A stretch of DNA of 64,000 nucleotides, from contig CAKUDB010000008.1 in assembly GCA_934644775.1 (NCBI GenBank), positions 1 to 64,000 on the forward strand, in the 5' to 3' direction. The stretch's first letter is position 1, and each line of letters begins with the position of its first letter. Positions 8,338 to 18,197 of the stretch are shown here, piece after piece. The notes under the pieces were generated by a model. That model was not told the DNA's origin and did no database searches. It saw only the letters and a list, made by a program, of their open reading frames with translations. The DNA is from an uncultured bacterium. Its GTDB lineage: Bacteria > Vulcanimicrobiota > Xenobia > Xenobiales > Xenobiaceae. The position numbers and the translations under genes are program-made.

Positions 8338-8658
8338 CTTCTATGACCTCCATTTTTCCGTATTAAACTGACTTTTTATCGAACTATAATTAGCGGCCAC
8401 AGCTTCTCTTACTTCTGGGGCTATCCTCTGCCCTATATCATCTAAAGCTTCACTATACTATTTAAAGCTTCGACCTTAAATAGACGATAGATAATGGCGC
8501 GACAATAAAATTATCTTATCTTCAGTATCTGTTACCCTGACAAATCACATAAACAAGCTGACAAGGATTTAACTTAACGCTAAAAAAAGATTTCGCCAGT
8601 CTTAGGCGAATAAGGCGCGGATTTTCTCTATTTATATTTTTGTGGTGGATAAAACGAA
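8338..8658. other. Intergenic region between divergent lnt and lipoprotein genes
   Basis: The stretch is 321 nt with no convincing gene. It contains two short inverted repeats: CTATTTAA (8458-8465) with TTAAATAG (8476-8483), and a TTCGCC/GGCGAA hairpin near 8590-8610. Promoters for both flanking genes should lie here, but no clear sigma70 pair stands out. Confidence 0.5.
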
Positions 8659-9387
8659 ATGCTCAATAAATCGGTTATTTTAGGCGGAGCCTTGGCTTTC
8701 TTTTTGAGTGGAGCCGCATTGGTAGGCGTCAGCGGCTGTGCTTCCGATATTGGCCCTAAATATTCGTCCATTCCCAATAGCAGCGGATCACCTTACTTAT
8801 GTTTTACCCTTACTGTCAACCCTAACGGAAGAATTGACACTGAAGGTAACGGCCTCTATGCGATCTTGCTCAACTCTATTGGCAATCCTATCGAAGTAAC
8901 CGACTCCGATACTTTCACCGATTTTATTAGATTCGACGGTATCAATTTCGATTGGTATACCCGTCAGGCCAACTTGCCTAACGCCGGCTTTACTTTTAAT
9001 CAAGTTGGTAGCCTTAATCCTGACAGTTCTATTAGCTCGGACGGACGTAGTATCAATATTTTTTTGGATACTTGCGACTCTAATACTTACTTAAATCAGT
9101 ATATTGTCAATAGTAACTTCTCGGCTCAAGTAGTAACTACAGATAATAAAAGTAACGATTATTTAGGGCGTGTAATCGATTTTATGGGTGACAACTTAAA
9201 TTCTAATAGCTTATACACTCTAACTATCGATAAATTATATGGTATAGTCAGCCCCATTCCCTCCATTTATCCCAATGATTACTTAAGTGACTGGATCCCT
9301 CACAACGACTTAGATCCAGCCTTTCCTTATGCCAATTTTGACATTGCTACTTTTGAAGTTTCGATTATCTATCCTGACGGTTATTAA
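8659..9387 (+). CDS. Predicted lipoprotein of unknown function
   Basis: The protein has 242 aa. The N-terminus is a lipoprotein signal with a lipobox V-S-G-C, placing the lipidated Cys at residue 27. The rest is rich in Asn, Ser, Asp and Tyr and looks like secreted beta-structure; I recognise no family. It sits between lnt and an LptD-like barrel gene, 92 nt upstream of the latter and on the same strand. A role in outer-membrane assembly, analogous to an LptE partner, is possible but is only a neighbourhood inference. Confidence 0.75.
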   Translation: MLNKSVILGGALAFFLSGAALVGVSGCASDIGPKYSSIPNSSGSPYLCFTLTVNPNGRIDTEGNGLYAILLNSIGNPIEVTDSDTFTDFIRFDGINFDWYTRQANLPNAGFTFNQVGSLNPDSSISSDGRSINIFLDTCDSNTYLNQYIVNSNFSAQVVTTDNKSNDYLGRVIDFMGDNLNSNSLYTLTIDKLYGIVSPIPSIYPNDYLSDWIPHNDLDPAFPYANFDIATFEVSIIYPDGY

Positions 9388-9479
9388 AGAATAGGCCGAC
9401 CTTAAGACCTTAAAGCCGATCTATCTCTCTTAGGTTAAATGTAGAAAACTTACAAACAAGGAATGCGTTAAAAAAAAAT

Positions 9480-11894
9480 ATGAATTTAGGAGCGTCTCCC
9501 GGCAAATATATGGCGGCAGCGGCTGTTGTGGCTTGCACCTTAGTTTGGGCTGGCCAAGTTTCAGCTCAACAGCCCGATGAGACTGAGACTATTCCAACTC
9601 CTAAAAGTTACCAATCTCCCCAAAACGGTTCTTTTCTTAACCCTTTTAATACTCTTCTACCTCGCCTAGAGCGTTTAGAAGAAGCCCAACAACCGAGCAA
9701 AAGCAATAACTATTTGCAAGGTTTTATCGGTGGCTATGGACGTTTTTTTGCTCAGCCTAACTATAATGCTTTCACTTCTTCTATAGATAGCAACTCGCCC
9801 TATGCTGATTGTCAATATGGAAACGAAAGCGAAAAGGAAAAGACTCTGCGCATAGCTTTCAATACGGAAAGTTCCAATTCTAATGGGGAAAATACCGATG
9901 TAGCTACCCAGTCGGCCTCTTTGGGAACTCCCGTCCATTTAATTGCTGACAAAGTAACCGTCACCAAAGATTCTATTAAAGCCGAGGGCAACGCCTCTAT
10001 CGATGTTATGGGGGCCCGTATGCTTTGCAATTATTTAGTTTTAGATAAAACTACTGGCAAAGTTACCGCCGTAGGTGAATGTATTGTTTATTGGAATAAC
10101 AATTTTGTTGCTGCCGATTGGCTTACTTACGATCCTAACGGTCAAGTTACCGTAATGCACAACGTGACTGGTCAAGGCCACGACTTTTCTACCAACGAAA
10201 ATAGCAATATCGACGGCGACGTCTTTTTCTGGGCCGATACTTTGCAATGGACTAAAGAGAAGATGGTACTTACCGACTCTACTTTTACCACTTGCGACAA
10301 GCCCACTGACGAGCTAGATTACAAGTTTGTCTCTAAATACGTAGAGATTTATCCTAACGATAAATTAGTGGCTAGCAATACGGCTATTTATCTCAAAGAT
10401 AAGCGTCTCTATACCATGCCTACCATGAATGTCCCTTTGGATAATCAGAGACGAGCTCAAAACTCTATCATTCCGCAAATTGGCAGCAACTCGGTAGACG
10501 GATGGTTTGCCAGAAATACTTTCGATTACGTTTTTAATAATGACAATTACGGCCAAATTTTACTCGATTATTACAGCAAAACTGGCATCGGTACTGGAAT
10601 TAAACATTACTATTCGTTAGGTGATAAAGGTGGAGGGGCTCTTTATTACTACCGTTTAAATGGCGATAAGATCAACTCACGTTACGATTTAAGTAGCAGT
10701 ATCCATTACGCTTTTGACGATAAAACTGACGTTTCTTGGGAATTTTCTTCCAATCGCTCAGAAACTCCCGGTTTTACTAATGAAAGTCGTATAAATTCCC
10801 TCTTTAGCTTCCAGCACCAAGATGAGCGTCAAGATTTGCATTTTTCGCAAAACTATAATACCAAGGGTAGCGAAAATACCAACAATACTTGGCGCAGTTA
10901 TTACAGCTTGCAACTTACTCCCGAGTTGTCTACTACTTGGAAGGCCGAGATGTCTACTATTTCTACGGCCCATCGCACTGCCGATCGTTTTTATTATCAA
11001 ATAGGTTTGCGCCATACTAGCGAATTGTTCGATAGTGAATTACAAGTAGAAAATACTAACGGTGCCCGCAATTACAGTCTTAACCGCAATCCTGAATTTA
11101 CTTTGCGCTCCCATCCTATTTTTATAGGCGACGTTCCGGTACTTACTTCTATTAGCTTAGGCCACGTCACTGAGTCGCCCAGTATGTATTCTACCAATCG
11201 TTACGATCTGCGTTTTCAAATTCCCGATCAGTCCTTTGAGTACGATTCGGGACGTTTCTTAGCCGGTGCCGGTTTACGTCAGCTCTTTTACGGAAACGGC
11301 CAAAGTATGTATTCCTTGGCCACTCGTTTAGGTTGGATGCAAGAATTGGGCGATATAGGTACTTTGCGTCTAGATTATAATTGGCTCAATCCTCGTGGAG
11401 AGACCCCTTTGCAATACGACCATATAGTAGGCTACGAAAATCTTACGGGCGGCGTTGAGTTTTTTAAAGATGATCTTTTCAATTTATCTGTAATAAGCGG
11501 TTATAACCTGAAAACTGATCAATTCCAAAATGTAACTCCGCGCTTGCAATTCCGTCCCAATAACGATTGGCTTATCGGAGCCAGTTGCAGCTACGATCCC
11601 CGTTCCCATTCTTGGAGAAATTTGGATACTAATTTGCGCACCCAGTTATTTTCCGGCTTGTACGCTAGCCACTGGAGCGTTTACGATCTAGTTAACCATC
11701 GCTTTACTTATCAAGACTACCAACTTGATTATGAAACTCACGACTGGATCACTAGCTTAGTGTACCGCAGTGTCCAAAACGAGCTTTATTTCCAATTTAG
11801 CTTGAAGGCCTTCCCTATGCCAGATGTAACTATCGGCCCTAGCTATACTAACGAAATTATTCCTAAAAGTAGGCGCAACGCTTTTGTCAAATAA
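9480..11894 (+). CDS. lptD: LptD/OstA-like outer-membrane LPS-assembly protein
   Basis: This is an 804-aa outer-membrane protein. A signal peptide ends near VSA-QQ (about residue 30). An OstA-like beta-jellyroll segment (about 145-270) contains DKVTVTKDSIKAEGNASI and a V-A-VGECIVYW strand series. A long beta-barrel of alternating aromatic/polar strands follows to the C-terminus, including a YTMPTMNVPLDNQRR-IIPQIGS region resembling LptD. In other diderms LptD inserts LPS into the outer leaflet. The ATG at 9480 has only a distant AAGGAA; ATG 9510 is an alternative. The last residue is Lys rather than the usual aromatic. hldD lies convergently downstream, consistent with LPS biogenesis. Confidence 0.7.
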   Translation: MNLGASPGKYMAAAAVVACTLVWAGQVSAQQPDETETIPTPKSYQSPQNGSFLNPFNTLLPRLERLEEAQQPSKSNNYLQGFIGGYGRFFAQPNYNAFTSSIDSNSPYADCQYGNESEKEKTLRIAFNTESSNSNGENTDVATQSASLGTPVHLIADKVTVTKDSIKAEGNASIDVMGARMLCNYLVLDKTTGKVTAVGECIVYWNNNFVAADWLTYDPNGQVTVMHNVTGQGHDFSTNENSNIDGDVFFWADTLQWTKEKMVLTDSTFTTCDKPTDELDYKFVSKYVEIYPNDKLVASNTAIYLKDKRLYTMPTMNVPLDNQRRAQNSIIPQIGSNSVDGWFARNTFDYVFNNDNYGQILLDYYSKTGIGTGIKHYYSLGDKGGGALYYYRLNGDKINSRYDLSSSIHYAFDDKTDVSWEFSSNRSETPGFTNESRINSLFSFQHQDERQDLHFSQNYNTKGSENTNNTWRSYYSLQLTPELSTTWKAEMSTISTAHRTADRFYYQIGLRHTSELFDSELQVENTNGARNYSLNRNPEFTLRSHPIFIGDVPVLTSISLGHVTESPSMYSTNRYDLRFQIPDQSFEYDSGRFLAGAGLRQLFYGNGQSMYSLATRLGWMQELGDIGTLRLDYNWLNPRGETPLQYDHIVGYENLTGGVEFFKDDLFNLSVISGYNLKTDQFQNVTPRLQFRPNNDWLIGASCSYDPRSHSWRNLDTNLRTQLFSGLYASHWSVYDLVNHRFTYQDYQLDYETHDWITSLVYRSVQNELYFQFSLKAFPMPDVTIGPSYTNEIIPKSRRNAFVK

Positions 11895-11900
11895 CTGAGC

Positions 11901-11943
11901 TAAAAAAATGGGTGCCTATTATAAAATGGAAGAAGACACCCAT
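11901..11943 (-). terminator. Intrinsic terminator of hldD
   Basis: ATGGGTG at 11908-11914 pairs with CACCCAT at 11937-11943. On the minus strand the hairpin is followed by seven T (complement of 11902-11908). The loop is long at 22 nt. Confidence 0.55.
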
Positions 11944-12040
11944 ATTTTCAGTTCAATCGCTTTTGGAAAGTTTTTACTCTCTCTCTTTTTTTTGCCCTGT
12001 ATATACACTTATTTTGTTTTACATCGTCACTCTGGTCAAA

Positions 12041-13015
12041 TCAAACTTGCAAAGCCAAATAGTTTTGCACATAATCTCTTATACCATCTTCCAAAGAAGC
12101 GAAAGGCTCGGTATACCCTGCTTCATGCAAACGTTTAGTATCGGCACAAGTGTAGTATTGATATTTACCTTGCAAATAGTCGGGCATATCGACATAGCGA
12201 ATATCAACCTTTTTGACCATAGATGTAAATACAGCCTTAGCTAAATCGTTCCAAGAACGAGCGATACCGCTACCACAATTGAATAAACCGTGCTTTTCCC
12301 TATGTTCAAAGAAATAGAGCATTACTTTAACGGCATCATCGACATAAACAAAGTCGCGAAGTTGCTGACCGTCTTTATAATGGGGATGGTAAGACTTAAA
12401 TAACTCCACATAGCCGCGCTCTAAAATTTGATGGAAGGCCTTATAAACGACTGAGCGCATATTGCCCTTGTGCTCTTCATGGGGGCCGTAAACATTAAAA
12501 AATTTGAGGCCAACTAAATTTTCTTCATATAAACCGTTACCCAGAGCCCATTTGTCGAAAAGGTGCTTGGACATACCATACATATTGAGAGGCATATACT
12601 TGGGAAGTAGAGCCGGATCGTCGCTATAACCTAGGGCACCATTGCCATAGGTAGCGGCAGAAGAAGCTAAAATCATGGGAATTTGGCGTTCAGAGGTCCA
12701 CTGAGCCAGCTTCTTAGTGTAGCGGTAATTATTTTCCATTAAAAAGTTAGAATCGGTTTCAGTAGTGCTACTGCAAGCTCCCAAATGGAACACAGCTTCA
12801 ACATGGGAAGTCAGGGTATTAGAATCGACTAATTTTATAAAAGCTTCCCGATCTAAATAATCGACAAATTCCAAATGGCCGAAATTACGCCATTTATCAG
12901 TAGTATTTAAGTGATCGACTAAAAGAAGGTTGGTATAGCCCTTCTTATTTAAAGCTTTAGTTAAATTTGCGCCAATAAACCCCAAGGCTCCGGTAACGAC
13001 TATCAGCTTATCCAT
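12041..13015 (-). CDS. hldD: ADP-glyceromanno-heptose 6-epimerase
   Basis: The enzyme converts ADP-D-glycero-D-manno-heptose to the L,D form for the LPS inner core. The 324 aa are typical of the family. The NAD-binding motif is VVTGALGFIGANL at residues 6-18, the short-chain dehydrogenase catalytic pair is YGMSK (about 147-151), and a conserved LRDFVYVDD lies near 225. The segment FGHLEFVDYLDRE is characteristic of HldD rather than GalE. It is convergent with the LptD-like gene. Confidence 0.92.
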   Translation of the reverse strand: MDKLIVVTGALGFIGANLTKALNKKGYTNLLLVDHLNTTDKWRNFGHLEFVDYLDREAFIKLVDSNTLTSHVEAVFHLGACSSTTETDSNFLMENNYRYTKKLAQWTSERQIPMILASSAATYGNGALGYSDDPALLPKYMPLNMYGMSKHLFDKWALGNGLYEENLVGLKFFNVYGPHEEHKGNMRSVVYKAFHQILERGYVELFKSYHPHYKDGQQLRDFVYVDDAVKVMLYFFEHREKHGLFNCGSGIARSWNDLAKAVFTSMVKKVDIRYVDMPDYLQGKYQYYTCADTKRLHEAGYTEPFASLEDGIRDYVQNYLALQV

Positions 13016-13228
13016 AATATTTACTGTTTACTTACTCCTGCCAGAAACTTGGTGGCCATTTTTTATCAAAGTAGGCTAAAGCCCTGCCCTACTTTTATGC
13101 GAAATAGAGCAAAAAGGGCTTGGATGTAAAAATAACCAATTTTAGGAGGTTCTTAGAGCTGTTATGCGAAATTTGCCTGGCAGGTGTTATCTACCAAATA
13201 GCCCAAAGTGCATTAGGAGTTTTTAGTT

Positions 13229-13657
13229 ATGCAACCTGTGCAAATGAATCCCGCTTCTCTCAATACTATCGTCGGCCAGACAGCTATAACTACTCCAACT
13301 GCAACAGAAGCTCTCAGCAAGGCTTCAGTGTTGGGGATTATGAGTGGAATTACTCAAAAGCTGGTTAAAAAAAATAACGGCATCAATAAAGATTCTTCTG
13401 TAAGTGTCAGCTCTTCCGTGCCTCTTAGTGCAGCTTTGAGTGAATCTATAAACGGTATTATGGTTATGGATCCTAATGCTCCTCAAGAAGAATGGATGCA
13501 AGAGATTACCTCTTCCTCAACTCCTCAAAATGAAGAAATGCAAGCTATGCAGCAGAGTTTCCAAAAGAGTCAAGAAGAAATGAATGGCAGGGTATCTTCT
13601 TTGGGAGTACCTATTCCCGGTATGGCTTCCGACAATTTGCAAGGACTTATACAGTAG
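13229..13657 (+). CDS. Small Ser/Met/Gln-rich protein, unknown function
   Basis: The protein has 142 aa, no signal peptide and no membrane segment. Low-complexity Ser/Thr stretches (about residues 55-75) are followed by a Gln/Glu/Met-rich segment (95-125). The TAGGAG site 9-10 nt before the ATG is good, which argues for a real gene over the overlapping frame at 13120. It is followed after 63 nt by the zinc-ribbon gene on the same strand, so the two may form an operon. I recognise no family. Confidence 0.65.
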   Translation: MQPVQMNPASLNTIVGQTAITTPTATEALSKASVLGIMSGITQKLVKKNNGINKDSSVSVSSSVPLSAALSESINGIMVMDPNAPQEEWMQEITSSSTPQNEEMQAMQQSFQKSQEEMNGRVSSLGVPIPGMASDNLQGLIQ

Positions 13658-13720
13658 CGATAGTAGCGATACTTTTTTGCCTCTTTATTTCTGTCAAATG
13701 CTGGGAATGGAAGTTTTAGT

Positions 13721-15337
13721 ATGATTGGTTATGGCACAACTTTAGAAGGAAATACTCCAGAGACTTTGTTGCCCCAAGATCTAGTTACCCCTTCATTAAC
13801 AACCAATCGTTTAATTTTGCTTTGTATAAAAGTTTCTAGAGGGAATGCCGATCCGCGTGCTTTAGGCATAGTTTTAGAGGCCTACACGAAAGAATTGATT
13901 ATTTCTAGAGATAATTTTCAAAAGCAAACGGCGACTGTCGCTCAAAGTCCCATTCCGGCTTTAGCTCAATCGGTTCAAGATGTAATTATTTCATTTGCTC
14001 AATATGCCGATATTATAGCCGGAGTGCGTTCTTGGTTTGCTTCTCCAGCTAACTATCCTTTAGAATCGGCTCCCGAACAAATTTTTGAAGGTTATGCCGA
14101 GTTACATAACTGTTTATTAGCTTACGAATGGAATTATCTTTGCCAAGGAGACAATCCCCATCCAGCTATAAATTTAATGGAAAAAGTTATCCAAGCTACC
14201 AAACAAGGAGCTATGGACGATGATAGACTCAGTGAGATCTTTGATCGCCTTTGGGATCATTTTGCTAATAGCTTAGATACTTTTGAAAGAGATACCGATT
14301 TAGCTAGACGCAATCGCGGTACCGCTGCTATACGCCAAATTATGGCCGGTATCCAGAGTATGGATACCTATTTTCTCCAGTACGATCTTAACGCCTTAGA
14401 CGCCGGCTTTATCAAATTTAGTGAAGGTTGCTTGCTATTAGTCGAGCTTATGCAGGAAAGCACCGGCGAAGCCTTGGCCGATAAGCCCACACCTTCTCCC
14501 CAAGTAAACTGGGTTATTCACGCCGCTAGGGCGGTACTTCTCGGACTAGATCCCAAGATCTTAGAGCGAGCTCAATCCTGGTTTGAGCCCCAATTAGCCG
14601 AAAGCTACTTCCGCTTTGAGCAATGTGCCAACCAAGCCTTGGAAAGTTCTCCCCGTTTAGCTGAGCAAGTGCCTGTGGCTCGAGATGGTTTCGATCATCT
14701 GAACCGCGCTTTGCCCCTCTTGCGTTTAGGCATTAGCCGCCGTCCACTTTTACACAAAGCTATCCAATATTTGGAAGACGGAGCCAACCTTATTTGCCAA
14801 GCCTGGACCGTTTTTACCAAATTTGAAGAAGAAAACAGCAGCATTAGATGTCTACACTGTGGCTTCGAAAATAAAGCTTACTCTAAAGTTTGCGATCGCT
14901 GCGGAGCTCGCTTAGTGCTTCCGGCCAGTTATCAAGATCCGCAAGATGAAGGAGCTACGGTGACAAATTATTCGAGCCGAGACGATTCAGAGAATAACGA
15001 CACTTCAGACCACTTGTCCAGACTTATTGAAGCTTGCGACGCCGCTAAGTTTGGGCGTATTGCTAAAGCAGAATTTGTCAGTGTTTTGGCCTGGGGTAAA
15101 CAGTTACTTCGCTCAGCTTCGGCCAGCTTAAGCAAATTGCCACCTTCTAGCGACGATCCTAATATTGACAAAGCCCTCCACAGCTTGCACCAAGGTGTAG
15201 AAGAATTTAAACAAGGTATAGATGAAATGCAATGGTGGGCCGATACTGGGGCCAATTCTCACCTGGATATAGCTTCCCATATCCTCTTGCAAGCTTACAC
15301 CCACTTTGTGGAAGTGCAAGAAATGGCTGGAAACTAA
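13721..15337 (+). CDS. Helical protein with C-terminal zinc ribbon, unknown function
   Basis: This is a 538-aa, mostly helical, cytosolic-looking protein. Near residues 385-400 it has a CLHCGF...CDRCGARL zinc ribbon (two CxxC pairs about 12 residues apart), followed by an acidic Ser/Asp linker and another helical segment of about 110 aa. No catalytic motif is seen. The start is ATG after GGAAG. A perfect 12-bp hairpin overlaps its stop codon. The partner gene upstream is also unknown, and the pair sits between hldD and ptb without obvious functional context. Confidence 0.75.
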   Translation: MIGYGTTLEGNTPETLLPQDLVTPSLTTNRLILLCIKVSRGNADPRALGIVLEAYTKELIISRDNFQKQTATVAQSPIPALAQSVQDVIISFAQYADIIAGVRSWFASPANYPLESAPEQIFEGYAELHNCLLAYEWNYLCQGDNPHPAINLMEKVIQATKQGAMDDDRLSEIFDRLWDHFANSLDTFERDTDLARRNRGTAAIRQIMAGIQSMDTYFLQYDLNALDAGFIKFSEGCLLLVELMQESTGEALADKPTPSPQVNWVIHAARAVLLGLDPKILERAQSWFEPQLAESYFRFEQCANQALESSPRLAEQVPVARDGFDHLNRALPLLRLGISRRPLLHKAIQYLEDGANLICQAWTVFTKFEEENSSIRCLHCGFENKAYSKVCDRCGARLVLPASYQDPQDEGATVTNYSSRDDSENNDTSDHLSRLIEACDAAKFGRIAKAEFVSVLAWGKQLLRSASASLSKLPPSSDDPNIDKALHSLHQGVEEFKQGIDEMQWWADTGANSHLDIASHILLQAYTHFVEVQEMAGN

Positions 15338-15354
15338 ATTTAGCCATTTCTTGC
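15316..15354. terminator. Hairpin overlapping the stop codon of the zinc-ribbon gene
   Basis: A perfect 12-bp stem (15316-15327 with 15343-15354) has a 15-nt loop that contains the TAA. No long T-run follows. It lies in the convergent gap with ptb and probably acts on both strands. Confidence 0.5.
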
Positions 15355-15378
15355 CTACTATGGGTAGCGGATCGGACG

Positions 15379-16302
15379 TTAATCCTTTACCATTCTGCAC
15401 CCTAAAGCGATAGAATAGAACTTAGATTCTTCAGAATCGGCTCGACTAGTCAAGACACAAGGCACATTGGCTCCAGCTACTATGCCGGCAACTTTAGCTT
15501 GAGCCAAAGTTGTACAAGCTTTATAGAAAGCATTGCCAGCTTCTAAGCAATGGAAGATAAGTATATCAGCGCTACCTTCGGTAACAGTGGACAGCTTCTT
15601 AACTTGGCAACATTGGGGCGAAATGGCTACATCTAAAGCCAGAGGGCCATCTACCAAGCAAGCACCTAACTGACCACGCTCTCCCATTTTGGCCAAGGCA
15701 GCTGCTTCTACACAAGAAGCAATTTTTGGCAATACTTTTTCAGTAGGAGCTATTACGCCAACTCTAGGAGTTTCTATACCGAAGGAATGGGCTATTTCTA
15801 CAGTATAGCGAATCATTTTCGCTTTAGTAGCCAAATCGGGAGCCGGAATTATAGCGGCATCGCTAGCGAAAAGCAATTGATTATGCAGCTTTTTATATTG
15901 GGGGATTTCCAGACAAGTAACGTGGGTCAATACAGCCCCTTTAGGCAAAAGGCTGCGCTCTTTATCCAAAATTAAGTGCATATACTGATCGGTATTGATC
16001 AGCCCCTTCATTAAAACATCGGCCTTGCCTTCAAAAACCATATCGCGAGCGATAACGCCGGCTCCCCAAGGACTAGCTTCATCTACAATATTAAACAAAT
16101 CGGAATTTATCGAATATTCTAGACACATCTCCTTTATTTGCTGAGCCTGTCCAACTAATATTACTTCAGCGATACCTCTGTCGGCGGCTTGGGCAGCGGC
16201 CCTAATAGTACAATGATCGTGACCGGCGGCAACTACCAAACGCTTGAGAGGGTGCCCTTGTAAACTTTCTACGAGCTGATCTAAACTGCGAATCTGTTCC
16301 AA
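15379..16302 (-). CDS. ptb: Phosphate butyryltransferase
   Basis: The enzyme converts butyryl-CoA plus phosphate to butyryl-phosphate, the step before butyrate kinase. The chosen TTG at 16302 gives 307 aa, the usual length. It has GGAGG at 16310-16314 seven nt away; the longer frame to 16377 adds 25 residues with no family resemblance. Seen motifs include AAGHDHCTIRAA near the N-terminus, DVLMKGLINTDQYMH, VGVIAPTEKV, and the Ptb-type GPLALDVA. It follows buk on the same strand after 140 nt; the gene order buk-ptb is the reverse of the clostridial ptb-buk operon. Other acyl-CoA substrates, such as branched-chain or propionyl, are possible. Confidence 0.9.
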   Translation of the reverse strand: MEQIRSLDQLVESLQGHPLKRLVVAAGHDHCTIRAAAQAADRGIAEVILVGQAQQIKEMCLEYSINSDLFNIVDEASPWGAGVIARDMVFEGKADVLMKGLINTDQYMHLILDKERSLLPKGAVLTHVTCLEIPQYKKLHNQLLFASDAAIIPAPDLATKAKMIRYTVEIAHSFGIETPRVGVIAPTEKVLPKIASCVEAAALAKMGERGQLGACLVDGPLALDVAISPQCCQVKKLSTVTEGSADILIFHCLEAGNAFYKACTTLAQAKVAGIVAGANVPCVLTSRADSEESKFYSIALGCRMVKD

Positions 16303-16442
16303 ATGTCTACCTCCGAACTTCTTGGCCCCAAAAGAATAAATATACCCACCATAAAAAATATGGAGGCCTTCTAACAAGACTAAAAATAAAAGTCAAGCCG
16401 ACAAATACGTGGTTAAATTCTAGGCTTTAACTCAAGATTCTT

Positions 16443-17645
16443 TTAATTATTGGGAGGATAACTCTTTAACTCTTCCTTGCCAGTTAAAACACGCGCCGCC
16501 CCACTAGCCAAAGCGACCATTTCTAACTCGCCAGGATAAACTACCACCGGCACATTCGTTGCAGAAACATATTTTTTAATTTTATCTACAAGCAATTGGC
16601 TGCGGGCTGCTCCGCCAGTTAAGATAAGCGCATCTACTTTTTCGCCGTCAAAAGCAGGCCACATCGCCGTTATATTTTTAGATACAGCATAAGCCATAGC
16701 TTCAAAAGCTTCGACAAATTCCGGAACTCCAGCTAAACAACGCGCCTCTATCTCTTTCATATCAGCCGTACCCACTAAATTTAACATACCGCCTTTTCCC
16801 CTATTGAGACGGCGCAATTCTTCGCGAGTATATTTACCGCTAAAGCAAAGATCGATAAGCGGCCCCACAGGCAGAGAGCCGCTCCTTTCCGGCGAGAAGG
16901 GGCCTTCGCCATCTAAGGCGTTATTGACATCTATATAACGACCATGTTTGTGAGCCCCTATAGAGATACCGCCTCCTAAATGAGCCACTATTAAATTTAA
17001 ATCTTGGTAAGTCATACCGATCTCGGCAGCGTAACGACGAGTTTGGGCAAAAGCGTTGAGTGCATGACTTATGCAACGGCGACGTATCTCTTTAAGTCCG
17101 GTAATATAGGCTCGAGGAGGCAATTCGTCAACCACACCGGGATCTACGATATAAGCTGGGATATTTAATTTTTGGGCAAAAAAACGACCGATCATAGGGC
17201 CCAAATTGCAAGGGTGATCTCCCCATTTGGCCTCTTGCAATTCAGCCAACATGGTATCTGTAATATCATAAGTTCCGTGAGAAATAGGTCTAAGCAAGCC
17301 ACCGCGACAGGATACGCCATTTAATAAAGTCGCCTCAAAACCACCTTCTTGCAAAGCCTCAGTGACACAACGGATACGCATATCTAACTGAGCCGAAGCG
17401 GGCAAACCGTCGTAAGGAGCTAAATCTTCGACACTGTGCAATAACTCTTTACTTAAAATAGGTTTGCTACCATAAAAAACGCTAATTTTAGTAGAAATAG
17501 AGCCTGGATTTACGGCCAAAATATAGAGATGCTCAGAAGCTAAATCACAATAAGCTGCTTCTGCGGCGTCGACTTTGCTACAAGGCGAACTACCAGAAGT
17601 CCCGGTGGAAAAAGCGCAACCTGCTTTACGACTTAAATCGGTCAT
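16443..17645 (-). CDS. buk: Butyrate kinase
   Basis: This kinase of the ASKHA fold makes ATP and butyrate from butyryl-phosphate. The protein has 400 aa. Motifs include VNPGSISTKISVF (phosphate-1 loop), VAHLGGGISIGAHKHGR, DGEGPFSPERSG and LILTGGAARS. About 40 N-terminal residues, Ser/Gly/Cys-rich, precede the point where family members start, so the true start may be internal although no better ribosome site was seen. Together with ptb it points to butyrate-type fermentation with substrate-level phosphorylation. Confidence 0.9.
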   Translation of the reverse strand: MTDLSRKAGCAFSTGTSGSSPCSKVDAAEAAYCDLASEHLYILAVNPGSISTKISVFYGSKPILSKELLHSVEDLAPYDGLPASAQLDMRIRCVTEALQEGGFEATLLNGVSCRGGLLRPISHGTYDITDTMLAELQEAKWGDHPCNLGPMIGRFFAQKLNIPAYIVDPGVVDELPPRAYITGLKEIRRRCISHALNAFAQTRRYAAEIGMTYQDLNLIVAHLGGGISIGAHKHGRYIDVNNALDGEGPFSPERSGSLPVGPLIDLCFSGKYTREELRRLNRGKGGMLNLVGTADMKEIEARCLAGVPEFVEAFEAMAYAVSKNITAMWPAFDGEKVDALILTGGAARSQLLVDKIKKYVSATNVPVVVYPGELEMVALASGAARVLTGKEELKSYPPNN

Positions 17646-17719
17646 GTTTTTTTACCTACTCTCTATCTGCTAAAATAGCAGCTATATTTTTTGCCAACTA
17701 TAAGGCAATTTTGTGCAAT

Positions 17720-18094
17720 TTATTTTATAGGAGAAATCACACTTTCTATAACGGAAGGTTCCGTCTTTTGCTTAAGTAAATCGCGGCGTATATAACCTAA
17801 ATTGACGAAAATACGCATACCGAAAGTTACAATAGCCGCTTGGTAGATTTCTACCCCCAAAGCGTCTCCGACCCAAGTTAGACCGGCCGCCAAAAGTAAA
17901 TTGACGACAAAGCCGCTGGCAAAGACACTAAAATTAAACTTGTTTTCTAAACCTGATCTGGTGCCACCAACTATAGAGTCTAAACCGGCCAAAAAGGCCA
18001 CAGACACATACTTAGCAGCGCTGACTGGAATTTGAAAAGGTAAGACCCAGCCAATAAGTAAACCGACCAGCAACCCTACAATAACCAGGACCAT
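17720..18094 (-). CDS. sbp: Small basic protein (sbp, DUF1290) membrane protein
   Basis: This 124-aa protein has three or four hydrophobic segments and the family features LVGLLIGWVLPFQIP, LAGLDSIVGGTRSGLE and FGMRIFVNLGYIRR. In Firmicutes sbp lies next to a DUF881 gene near division genes; here it directly follows the DUF881 gene after 103 nt, preserving that pair. No ftsQ/A/Z is seen nearby. The function is unproven. Confidence 0.88.
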   Translation of the reverse strand: MVLVIVGLLVGLLIGWVLPFQIPVSAAKYVSVAFLAGLDSIVGGTRSGLENKFNFSVFASGFVVNLLLAAGLTWVGDALGVEIYQAAIVTFGMRIFVNLGYIRRDLLKQKTEPSVIESVISPIK

Positions 18095-18197
18095 GAGTTT
18101 ATACGCCTCTCCTAACTACCTAACTAAGAGACTGACTAAGAGACAGAGCTCCTCATCTTTGGCTATTCCAAAAATAGCGGTAATCGCTTAGCTAAAA

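Noticed and set aside
13120..13368. 82-aa frame overlapping the small Ser-rich gene
   Set aside because: It overlaps the frame that has the TAGGAG site and continues out of phase; likely non-coding.
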